From Candidatus Aegiribacteria sp. (lineage in GTDB: Bacteria > Fermentibacterota > Fermentibacteria > Fermentibacterales > Fermentibacteraceae): a DNA stretch of 6,401 bases. Position numbers and translations under genes: made by a program. A model generated the notes under the pieces. That model saw only the letters and a list, made by a program, of their open reading frames with translations. It was not told where the DNA came from and did no database searches. The stretch is taken from NCBI GenBank assembly GCA_021107345.1, contig JAIOSX010000048.1:1-6401 (forward strand). The letters run 5' to 3'. Shown here one piece after another: positions 1-5,650 of the stretch. How positions within the stretch are numbered: the stretch's first letter is position 1; each line of letters begins with the position of its first letter.

Positions 1-1
1 G

Positions 2-421
2 ATCAAAACCAGGTACAAACAGTTCTCCGGCATTAATATCACCAACCTGGTGGATGTAACCCTTGTTCTTCTTGTGATATTCATGCTGACCTCACCTGTA
101 ATGCAGAGAAGCGCGGATGTTTCTCCCCCTTCATCCAATGAGGGAAGAATTTTGAGCAACCTTGATCCCTCGGAGTCGCTTGTGGTCGAAATAGACGCAT
201 ACGGTAATATGTCCATTTCCGGCGAAGCGGTTCTGATGGAGGATCTTTCTGCCCTGGCAGAGGCTGCGTACGCATCGGGCAGATCGGAAGCTTATGTACG
301 GGCCGACCGTGATGTAAGGTATGAAGTGGTAGCCAACGCTCTTACGAAACTGGGTAGCGGGGGATACCTTAATGTTGGGCTTATACAGGAAAGCACGGGC
401 AACAACAGTGAAATTCACTGA
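2..421 (+). CDS. tolR: TolR/ExbD family biopolymer transport protein, 5' partial
   Basis: Inner-membrane partner of TolQ in the proton-driven Tol-Pal motor. The reading frame is open from base 2, so the gene starts upstream of the window and 139 codons plus a TGA stop are visible. Residues about 14-33 of the visible part form the single transmembrane helix, with the pattern NLVDVTLVLLVIFMLT. The Asp (codon 53-55) matches the conserved membrane Asp of TolR/ExbD that takes part in proton transfer. A GTG at 50 lies inside this helix and is not a credible start. The rest is the periplasmic ExbD/TolR fold, ending in the typical YVRADRDVRYEVVANAL stretch followed by a final beta strand. TolR rather than ExbD is preferred because tolB, pal and cpoB follow. 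The 3' end overlaps the next gene. Probably only a short cytoplasmic N-terminus is missing. Confidence 0.93.
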   Translation: MKTRYKQFSGINITNLVDVTLVLLVIFMLTSPVMQRSADVSPPSSNEGRILSNLDPSESLVVEIDAYGNMSISGEAVLMEDLSALAEAAYASGRSEAYVRADRDVRYEVVANALTKLGSGGYLNVGLIQESTGNNSEIH

Positions 422-1139
422 TACCGATGAGCGCGGTTCAAGCAGATATTCACCCCGCAGGTTTGATTACATTCTTGCCGGTGCGGGGCACCTGCTTATT
501 CTGGTGATAGGTCTAATCACCTTTTCAAGCAGTGCTCAAGCGCCTGCTGGAGGTGATGATGCCATAATGGTAAGAATGGTAACGGCAGTTTCTGCTGAAG
601 AAATTTCTCCCGCTGAGGTTATCGATCCTGTGGAAATTCAGGAGGAAGCGACTCATAACCTGATCCCTGCCGAAGAGCCCGACGAAGTAGAGATCATCGA
701 GGAACTGGTTGTGGAAGAAAATCCCGAGAACCCGGTCGAAGAGAATCCCGAAGAGATCGATCAACAGGAGATCCCTGAAGAGATTCCCGAGGAGAATCCA
801 TCGGAGGAGACTCCTGCTGTTGAGGAAGGATTCGCTTCTGTTACCGGAGAAGGATCGGCAGGAGAAGGTGCTCCCGGACCGGGAACTTACGAATCAAGAG
901 TATTCAATGCCGTTAGACGGGAATACAGAACATCAGTGGAGCCCGAAAGATCGTACAGGATTATCCTGACTGTTGATACCAACGGTACTGCCAGTATTGA
1001 AGTTGTCAGAAAAAGCGGTACTTCAGCCTTTGACAGGGCTGTGGAGAACGCCCTTTCCATGGCACAGATACCCCCCATACCGCCTGGTCGAAGCAACCCT
1101 GCAGTAATAAACATTGAATTCATCGGACCGGAGCAATAA
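372..1139 (+). CDS. tolA: TonB/TolA-type energy transducer of the Tol-Pal system
   Basis: Likely TolA equivalent: a protein anchored in the inner membrane that reaches across the periplasm and passes TolQR motor energy to TolB/Pal. Numbering from ATG 372 (255 aa): short basic N-terminus; one transmembrane helix about 33-53 (ILAGAGHLLILVIGLITF); a very acidic Glu/Pro/Asn linker about 76-153 with repeated EENPE/EEIPE units; a Gly/Ser/Ala hinge about 159-171; and a C-terminal TonB/TolA-like domain about 173-253 with RIILTVDTNGTASIEVV, KSG..AFDRAVENAL and IPPIPPG, as in the TonB_2/TolA C-terminal family. The start is uncertain. ATG 372 has a GGGGGA motif 7 nt upstream but overlaps tolR by 50 bp. 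GTG 408 would give 243 aa and a 14-bp overlap, with only a distant AGGAAAG. The TolA call rests on position between tolR and tolB; by domain alone it would be called a TonB family protein. Confidence 0.85.
   Translation: MLGLYRKARATTVKFTDTDERGSSRYSPRRFDYILAGAGHLLILVIGLITFSSSAQAPAGGDDAIMVRMVTAVSAEEISPAEVIDPVEIQEEATHNLIPAEEPDEVEIIEELVVEENPENPVEENPEEIDQQEIPEEIPEENPSEETPAVEEGFASVTGEGSAGEGAPGPGTYESRVFNAVRREYRTSVEPERSYRIILTVDTNGTASIEVVRKSGTSAFDRAVENALSMAQIPPIPPGRSNPAVINIEFIGPEQ
714..800 (+). repeat. Degenerate in-frame repeats encoding the acidic EENPE/EEIPE linker
   Basis: Near-identical 12-14 bp units occur at 714-727 (GAAGAAAATCCCGA), 738-751 (GAAGAGAATCCCGA), 777-790 (GAAGAGATTCCCGA) and 789-800 (GAGGAGAATCCA). 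They start 24, 39 and 12 nt apart, always in register with the codons. They encode EENPE, EENPE, EEIPE and EENP inside the periplasmic linker of the TonB/TolA-like protein. The pattern fits a linker grown by small in-frame duplications whose length may differ between strains; that last point is inference. Confidence 0.6.
1129..1133 (+). promoter_or_regulatory. Ribosome binding site that sets the tolB start
   Basis: CGGAG lies inside the last codons of the upstream gene, 7 nt before TTG 1141. It favours TTG 1141 over the in-frame TTG at 1114, which would overlap the previous gene by 26 bp and put SSDRSNK ahead of the signal peptide. Confidence 0.6.
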
Positions 1140-1140
1140 A

Positions 1141-2328
1141 TTGAAAAGTCCCTCTATTGTAATCCTCCTGGTTCTTATCGCAGGCACTTCATCCCCGGAC
1201 GATTTTATTCCCATGACTCCTGTAAGTGCGGAGTGTATTCCCGTTTCGGTGAGTGTTGAAGGGGACAGAGATCTTGTTGATACAACATTGGATCAGCTTA
1301 CGGAAGATATCGACTTCTCCGGGTTATTGATTACCTCTGATGAAGGATATGCGAATGCAGATATAGAAGTAACGCGCTCCCTGAATGGAATTGAGCTCCG
1401 TGCAGAGGTTACATCCGGAGGCGAACCCCTTCTGGCAAGAAACTACTCCGGAGAGAATATCTATTCGCTGGTACATGCCTTTGCGGATGACCTTGTATAT
1501 GATCTGACAGGTGAGGAAGGTATCGCTTCCACCCGGATCGCCTATGTGACGAGAACTTCATCAGGTTACGCTCTTTCTGCGAAGTCATTTGATCCAAGGA
1601 GTGCCAGGACAGTGATGTCAGATGAAGATGTTATTACCACACCAGCCTGGTCTCCCGATGGAGACAGAATAGTCTTCACATCGTTCAGATCGGGGAATCC
1701 CGACCTCTGGTGTTACAGATTTTCGGAATCCCGGGCAGAGAAGATATTCAGTATGCCCGGTCTAAATTCCTCTCCTGCATGGAGTCCGGACGGTGAAACC
1801 ATAGCCCTTACACTCTCAACGGACGGGAATATTGATATTTACCTCCTCAACCCCGACACCGATGAAACGACACGCCTGACGCTAAGAGGATCAATTGAGA
1901 CATCGGCAAGTTTCTCTCCGACCGGCAGGCAGATCGTATTCACGAGTGACAGGATAGGCTACCCTCAACTCTATATAATGGACAGTTCGGGAGGTACAGC
2001 CATCAGGGCTACGAACTCTCACGCTTATTGCGACAGCCCTGCATGGTCACCGGACGGCGACAGGATTGCATACACGGCCCGGTCAGGCAGGGATTTTCAT
2101 ATATTCGTTATGGATGCAGACGGCTCCAATATCCGCCAGGTCACCTTCCAGGGGTCACTTAACGAAGATCCTGTATGGGGGCCGACCGGAAGACATATCG
2201 CTTTCAGCAGTGATAGCGGCGGAGGGAGGTCTGTATATGTTATAGAACTTAATAGACTTACCATTAGAAAACTGTCCGATGAAGGTGACAGCTACTGCCC
2301 TACCTGGTCGCCTCTGGGATTCAGATGA
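1141..2328 (+). CDS. tolB: Tol-Pal system beta-propeller protein TolB
   Basis: Periplasmic component that links the inner-membrane Tol motor to the outer-membrane lipoprotein Pal. The TTG start at 1141 gives 395 aa. It is supported by the CGGAG site and by the immediate signal peptide (MKSPSIVILLVLIAG, residues 1-15, cleavage probably by about residue 30). The N-terminal TolB domain (about 33-136) ends in the family hallmark VHAFADDLVYDLTG followed by STRIAYV (132-136 for TRIAY). From residue 168 on there are six PD40-type blade motifs: WSPDGDRI (W170), WSPDGETI, FSPTGRQI, WSPDGDRI, WGPTGRHI and a terminal WSPLGFR (W389), as expected for the six-bladed propeller that binds Pal. The TTG starts directly after the TAA of the upstream gene, with one base between, implying tight translational coupling. 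pal follows after 30 nt. Confidence 0.96.
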   Translation: MKSPSIVILLVLIAGTSSPDDFIPMTPVSAECIPVSVSVEGDRDLVDTTLDQLTEDIDFSGLLITSDEGYANADIEVTRSLNGIELRAEVTSGGEPLLARNYSGENIYSLVHAFADDLVYDLTGEEGIASTRIAYVTRTSSGYALSAKSFDPRSARTVMSDEDVITTPAWSPDGDRIVFTSFRSGNPDLWCYRFSESRAEKIFSMPGLNSSPAWSPDGETIALTLSTDGNIDIYLLNPDTDETTRLTLRGSIETSASFSPTGRQIVFTSDRIGYPQLYIMDSSGGTAIRATNSHAYCDSPAWSPDGDRIAYTARSGRDFHIFVMDADGSNIRQVTFQGSLNEDPVWGPTGRHIAFSSDSGGGRSVYVIELNRLTIRKLSDEGDSYCPTWSPLGFR

Positions 2329-2369
2329 TTGTCTTTTATGAAAGGCGGGATGTGAACTTTGAATGCTAA
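2325..2369 (+). other. Possible 14-codon ORF bridging the tolB-pal junction
   Basis: ATG 2325 overlaps the tolB TGA stop as ATGA and opens a frame encoding MIVFYERRDVNFEC, ending at TAA 2367-2369. It therefore runs over the pal ribosome site and 9 bases beyond the first base of the pal TTG start, in another frame. A GGGA at 2316-2319 lies 5 nt upstream. A second small frame (ATG 2338 to TGA 2353-2355, encoding MKGGM) lies inside it. The ORFs are plain in the sequence; their translation is not shown, and short frames like this arise by chance. Confidence 0.25.
2344..2350 (+). promoter_or_regulatory. Ribosome binding site for the TTG start of pal
   Basis: GGCGGGA lies 8 nt upstream of TTG 2359 and supports this start over the in-frame ATG at 2383, which would leave a very short signal peptide. 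The site sits inside the small ORF that bridges tolB and pal. Confidence 0.5.
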
Positions 2370-2904
2370 ACTGTTTACCATAATGGCTGCTTCAATATTG
2401 ATTGTTGCGGTGATGTCCGGTTCCGGATGCAGGCCCGGTGATACGACACCTGACGGCCCTGACACGACCACCGTTATTGTTGTTGAAGACTTCCCTGATA
2501 CTCTTGTCGGTGTTTGGGACCCTGATACACTGTCAACATCCACCGATATGCTTCTTGTTCATCAGGAACACCTGAGCGATGTCTTTTTCGATTACGACAG
2601 TGACGCGCTTTCCGGGGATGCCCTGGAGATTCTGATGGAAAATGCTTCGTACATAATGGAAACTGACGGTTTCAGGGTTCTTTTGGAAGGGCACTGCGAT
2701 GAAAGGGGTACTATAGACTACAACCTGGCTCTGGGAGAGAACAGGGCACTTGCCGCATATAACTACCTCGTTAACTACGGTGTTGATACCGGCCGCCTGG
2801 AGTATGTAAGCTACGGCAAGGAAAGACCCTTTGATCCTGCTCATAATGAGCAGGCATGGGGATTTAACAGAAGGGCTCACCTTCGCGTTCTTCCAGGGAA
2901 CTGA
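2359..2904 (+). CDS. pal: Peptidoglycan-associated lipoprotein Pal
   Basis: Outer-membrane lipoprotein that binds peptidoglycan through an OmpA-like domain and interacts with TolB. The TTG start gives 181 aa. Residues 1-23 form a lipoprotein signal ending MSGSG-Cys24; the lipobox is loose because position -3 is Gly, but a single Cys follows a hydrophobic stretch as expected. Residues 25-65 are a Thr/Asp/Pro-rich linker. The OmpA-type domain spans about 69-178: VFFDYDSDAL (75-84), GHCDERG (111-117) with N122 and R129 in NLALGENRA, SYGKERP (151-157) and FNRRAHL (169-175). The Asp of GHCDERG (D114) and the Arg of NRRA are the family's contacts with the diaminopimelate of the peptidoglycan stem, which suggests meso-DAP type peptidoglycan. 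cpoB begins 2 nt after the stop. Confidence 0.96.
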   Translation: MNAKLFTIMAASILIVAVMSGSGCRPGDTTPDGPDTTTVIVVEDFPDTLVGVWDPDTLSTSTDMLLVHQEHLSDVFFDYDSDALSGDALEILMENASYIMETDGFRVLLEGHCDERGTIDYNLALGENRALAAYNYLVNYGVDTGRLEYVSYGKERPFDPAHNEQAWGFNRRAHLRVLPGN

Positions 2905-2906
2905 TC

Positions 2907-3584
2907 ATGCAGCGCCTGGTAATCGCGTCGATTTCTGTTCTGCTGCTGTCTACGGGCTGTTTCGGTTACTGGTTTCATACACCCGAAGAGATAGAGAATA
3001 TCAATACCGATCAGCAGAGAATGCAGGAGAATATAGAAACACTCACACGGTCTGTTGAAGACAACGAGGTTCTTCTGAGAGGCCTTCAGGCTCAGTCGGG
3101 GATCAGAACAGCAGATCTTGTGGATAGACTCTCCGCACTTGCCGATGAGCTTGACCTTGCACTGATGAGACTGGGCAGCAGCGGAGGAGTCACTGTGCAG
3201 GATACCACCGCCGGACCTGATGCGCAGCTTCTATACAACGAGGCGTACAGGCAGTTCCAGCAGGGAAGTTTCGAGATCTCGGCTGAAGGTTTCATGGAAC
3301 TCCATGACAGGTATCCGGCATCCTCAATTGCGGATGATGCCCTCTACTATATGGCCATTTGCTGGGAAGAAGCCGGACAGTCGCACAGGGCAATTGAAGA
3401 CCTTGTAGCCCTTTACTACATGTACCCGAATTCGGAGTGGGCACCCGGAGCTGTTTTCAGGGCAGCTGACATATACCATATTCATGGAGCCCCCGGGGAG
3501 AGGGACAGGCTGTTTGACCTTCTGCTGAACAGATATCCCGACAGCGATGAGGCGGCTCTTGCACGGGAACTGTATTCCGAATAA
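2907..3584 (+). CDS. cpoB: CpoB/YbgF-like TPR protein of the Tol-Pal cluster, probable lipoprotein
   Basis: The E. coli homologue coordinates peptidoglycan synthesis with Tol-driven outer-membrane constriction at division. Here the product has 225 aa from ATG 2907, with AGGGA (2895-2899) 7 nt upstream inside the end of pal. Residues 1-17 are a hydrophobic signal ending LLLSTG-Cys18, so lipidation is likely, unlike the soluble E. coli protein. Residues about 25-90 are predicted coiled coil, rich in Glu/Gln/Leu heptads (the trimerisation region in the family). After a Gly/Thr/Asp-rich linker (91-104), residues about 107-224 carry TPR-like repeats with the usual marks: LLYNEAYRQFQQGSFEISAEGF, DDALYYMAICWEEAGQSHRAI and GAVFRAADIYHIHG, and RYP/MYP/RYP at repeat ends. 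This is the last gene of the Tol cluster here; no strong terminator follows. Confidence 0.88.
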   Translation: MQRLVIASISVLLLSTGCFGYWFHTPEEIENINTDQQRMQENIETLTRSVEDNEVLLRGLQAQSGIRTADLVDRLSALADELDLALMRLGSSGGVTVQDTTAGPDAQLLYNEAYRQFQQGSFEISAEGFMELHDRYPASSIADDALYYMAICWEEAGQSHRAIEDLVALYYMYPNSEWAPGAVFRAADIYHIHGAPGERDRLFDLLLNRYPDSDEAALARELYSE

Positions 3585-3586
3585 GT

Positions 3587-3624
3587 GCTTTTCGGAAGCT
3601 TTGACGGAAAAGCCTTATCAAAGC
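3587..3624 (+). other. Two overlapping, mutually exclusive inverted repeats after cpoB
   Basis: GCTTTTC (3587-3593) pairs with GAAAAGC (3607-3613), 7 bp with a 13-nt loop. GCTTTGA (3598-3604) pairs with TCAAAGC (3618-3624), again 7 bp with a 13-nt loop that could add GG/CC pairs. The arms interleave, so only one can form at a time. Neither is followed by a run of T, so an intrinsic terminator is not well supported. It could be a weak terminator, an mRNA 3'-end stabiliser for the tol transcript, or chance. Confidence 0.35.
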
Positions 3625-3644
3625 ATATTCGCATCTGCTAAAAT
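3615..3644 (+). promoter_or_regulatory. Candidate sigma70-type promoter for tRNA-Leu and tig-clpPX
   Basis: TAAAAT (3639-3644) matches 5 of 6 bases of the -10 consensus and is preceded by TGC, forming an extended -10. TTATCA (3615-3620) sits 18 nt upstream as a modest -35. Transcription would begin near 3651, only a few bases before the tRNA. An alternative pair is TTGACG (3601-3606) with CATATT (3624-3629) at 17-nt spacing. The assignment assumes a standard housekeeping sigma consensus in this organism. Confidence 0.45.
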
Positions 3645-3653
3645 TAATGTATT

Positions 3654-3739
3654 GCGGGAGTGGCGGAATTGGCAGACGCGCCAGATTTAGGATCTGGTAA
3701 GCTAGACTTGTGGGGGTTCAAATCCCCCCTCTCGCACCA
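3654..3739 (+). tRNA. tRNA-Leu (anticodon UAG), CCA encoded
   Basis: This is a complete class II cloverleaf. The acceptor is GCGGGAG (3654-3660) with CTCTCGC (3729-3735), including one G-U pair, then discriminator A3736 and an encoded CCA at 3737-3739. The D stem is GCG/CGC (3663-3665/3677-3679) with GG at 3671-3672. The anticodon stem is CCAGA/TCTGG (3681-3685/3693-3697) with loop TTTAGGA and anticodon TAG at 3688-3690, reading CUN leucine codons. The long variable arm (3698-3711) has stem AAG/CTT, typical of leucine tRNAs. The T stem is GGGGG/CCCCC (3712-3716/3724-3728) with loop TTCAAAT. tig starts 29 nt after the CCA with no terminator between, so the two are probably cotranscribed and separated by tRNA processing. 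Confidence 0.98.
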
Positions 3740-3768
3740 TCTCATAAGAAAACAGGAAAGATTATTAA

Positions 3769-5052
3769 ATGTTTGATATCATCAAGTCGGAAGACAACAG
3801 AAGAACGGTCCTCTTCACCGAATCGGCTGAAAGGATAAGCGGATTGTTCAAAAAAGTACGAAGGCAGATCTCCAAAGATCTTGAAATGCCCGGTTTCAGA
3901 CCTGGAAAGGTTCCAAAGTCAATTATCAATAAACAGTATGGAAACATGATAATGGCTGAAGTCGCGGACAGCGTCAGACAGGAATTTACATCCGGACTTC
4001 TTGAGAAGGAAGACTGGATTCTTGATGATAACGACCCCGAAGGCAAGATAGAACTGCCTGTGGATGGCGATGCTTACAGTTTTGAAATGACATTTTCTCT
4101 CTTTCAGACACCTGAACCCGCAGGTACCGATGGCATTAAAATAGAAATACCTCCTCTTGATCTCGAAGGTGCTGTTGAGAAGTCAATTGAATCATTCCGC
4201 GAAAAAATGATCAGTTTTGAAACCATTGACAGACCGTCCGAGGAAGGGGATCTTGTGCTGCTGGAAGCCAGTCCTGCTGGAAACACCGAAGAAACGCAGA
4301 AATTCAATGTCAGAATTGGAGAATCGCAGATAGGTGTCGGTTTTGACGAGCTGGTTACAGGCTCAGTTCCGGGTTTTGATTTCTCGGCAAGGATGCTCAA
4401 TGATGCTTCTGATGAAGATAAACCTCCTGTACACAGCTTCCGGGTGACCGAGGTGAAACGTCCTGTTCTTCCTGACCTTGATGATGAATTCGCCGAAAAG
4501 GCTGCCGGCACCAAAAACCTTGAGGAATTCAGGGAAAAGGTTGAGGAGAGTGTCAGGACCCGTTACGATCAGGAAGTTGTATATCTCAAGGAGAGGGTTG
4601 TTATTGACAGTATTCTGGAAAGCAATCCCTTTGATCCGCCAGGATATATGGTTGAGAATCTTTCTCAGGATTACATAAACAGGTTGGGTGAGGATGAACC
4701 GGGACAGGAAACGATAACTGCGGCAAAAGAGCTTGCACTGAACAAAGTCCGCGAATTTCTCATTCTCAGGGCCGTAGCTGAAAAAGAGAAGGTAGAAATT
4801 ACCGACGAACTGATCAAGAAGGAAAAGAGTCCCGAGGAATCGGAATCATCTGTCCGTGACAGGTTAAGGAACAGAAAAGCCATGGAACTTATTCTGGATC
4901 GTGCCGATATTACTGACAAGAAACCACAGAAAAAAGGTAAGATCGAAGCTGATAGTAAAGAAGACAAGCTGGATTCGCCATGGCACTGGGTACAGGTTGA
5001 AGATGAAGAACTGGAAACCTGTGACGAAACAACCGGGAAGGAAGAGTCCTGA
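3769..5052 (+). CDS. tig: Trigger factor, ribosome-associated chaperone with degenerate PPIase domain
   Basis: Cytoplasmic chaperone that docks at the ribosome exit tunnel and shields nascent chains. The ATG start has AGGAAAG (3754-3760) 8 nt upstream; the 427 aa length is normal for the family. The N-terminal ribosome-binding domain (about 1-115) contains the signature GFRPGKVP at 42-49, which contacts the ribosome. The middle segment (about 155-230) sits where the FKBP-type PPIase lies and keeps [10 protein letters not shown] and GFDELVTG. It lacks the usual IPGFE and LAGK landmarks, so isomerase activity is doubtful. [14 protein letters not shown] (234-247) begins the C-terminal chaperone domain, which continues as helices to [15 protein letters not shown] (367-381). 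The last 45 residues are a Lys/Glu/Asp-rich tail containing [12 protein letters not shown]. The TGA stop shares its A with the clpP ATG, indicating coupled translation. Confidence 0.94.
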   Translation: MFDIIKSEDNRRTVLFTESAERISGLFKKVRRQISKDLEMPGFRPGKVPKSIINKQYGNMIMAEVADSVRQEFTSGLLEKEDWILDDNDPEGKIELPVDGDAYSFEMTFSLFQTPEPAGTDGIKIEIPPLDLEGAVEKSIESFREKMISFETIDRPSEEGDLVLLEASPAGNTEETQKFNVRIGESQIGVGFDELVTGSVPGFDFSARMLNDASDEDKPPVHSFRVTEVKRPVLPDLDDEFAEKAAGTKNLEEFREKVEESVRTRYDQEVVYLKERVVIDSILESNPFDPPGYMVENLSQDYINRLGEDEPGQETITAAKELALNKVREFLILRAVAEKEKVEITDELIKKEKSPEESESSVRDRLRNRKAMELILDRADITDKKPQKKGKIEADSKEDKLDSPWHWVQVEDEELETCDETTGKEES

Positions 5053-5639
5053 TGCCATCAATTGTGCCTTTTGTTGTAGAACGTGAAGGGAACAGGGAAA
5101 GATCCTACGATATTTATTCCCGTCTTTTAAAGGAACGTATCATATTCGTCGGCGATTCTCTTACCAACCAGTCTGCAAGCCTTATAGTAGCACAGCTGCT
5201 GTTTCTGGAAGGTGAGGATTCCAAAAAGGATATTAACATGTACATAAGCAGCCCCGGAGGCCTGGTCTCTTCAGGGCTGGCAATATACGATACGATGCAG
5301 TTTATAAAACCGCCTATGGCAACATTCTGCATGGGCACAGCCGCCAGCATGGCTGCTGTTCTTCTGGCTGCGGGAGCTGAGGGCAAGCGGAATATTCTTC
5401 CACATGCCAGAGTGATGATCCATCAACCAATGGGTGGAGCCCAGGGACAGGCCAGCGATATAGAGATACAGGCGAGGGAGATCCTTAAACTCAGGGAGCA
5501 GCTGAATGTCATTCTCTCTGAGCACACGGGGCAACCTCTTGAAAGAATAGCTAAGGATTCAGATAGAAATTTCTGGATGGATGCCCAGGAAGCGGTTGAC
5601 TACGGTATTGTAGATAACATGCTCGTATCCAGAAACTGA
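5052..5639 (+). CDS. clpP: ATP-dependent Clp protease proteolytic subunit ClpP, variant triad
   Basis: Serine peptidase subunit that assembles into a 14-mer barrel and degrades substrates fed by ClpX. The ATG overlaps the tig stop by one base (TGATG), with AAGGAAGAG upstream. The product has 195 aa, the usual length, with the standard start VPFVVE and [18 protein letters not shown]. The nucleophile is Ser99 in GTAASMAA and the base is His124 in MIHQP. Also present are ISSPGG (65-70, oxyanion region) and the handle helix [13 protein letters not shown] (133-145). A gap-free comparison with E. coli, from memory, between MIHQP and EAVxYG puts the triad Asp at residue 173. This protein reads [12 protein letters not shown], so that residue is Asn173 (AAT, 5568-5570). 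Nothing else suggests decay, so it is probably functional but with altered catalysis or regulation. clpX follows 11 nt downstream. Confidence 0.97.
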   Translation: MPSIVPFVVEREGNRERSYDIYSRLLKERIIFVGDSLTNQSASLIVAQLLFLEGEDSKKDINMYISSPGGLVSSGLAIYDTMQFIKPPMATFCMGTAASMAAVLLAAGAEGKRNILPHARVMIHQPMGGAQGQASDIEIQAREILKLREQLNVILSEHTGQPLERIAKDSDRNFWMDAQEAVDYGIVDNMLVSRN

Positions 5640-5650
5640 CGGAGCGGTGT

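Noticed and set aside
50..52. GTG as the start of the first gene
   Set aside because: It falls inside the conserved TolR membrane helix just before the key Asp, and the frame stays open to base 2 with family-like residues.
709..969. An Arg-rich frame on the plus strand
   Set aside because: It is the shifted reading of the Glu-rich repeats in the TolA-like gene (GAR codons read as AGR give Arg). The main frame has a membrane helix and a TonB-like domain.
1114..1116. TTG 1114 as the tolB start
   Set aside because: It would overlap the upstream gene by 26 bp and place a polar stretch before the signal peptide; TTG 1141 has a well-spaced CGGAG.
3587..3613. Intrinsic terminator after cpoB
   Set aside because: A 7-bp stem is present but it is AT-rich with a large loop and has no T-run behind it, so it is listed only as an inverted repeat.
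3654..3739. tRNA gene as an integration site for a mobile element
   Set aside because: No integrase, repeated tRNA 3' end or foreign-looking gene is next to it; housekeeping genes lie on both sides.
4104..4514. A Ser-rich 136-codon open frame on the minus strand
   Set aside because: It is antisense to trigger factor; Ser richness comes from reading Glu/Asp/Lys codons backwards. No ribosome site or domain is seen.
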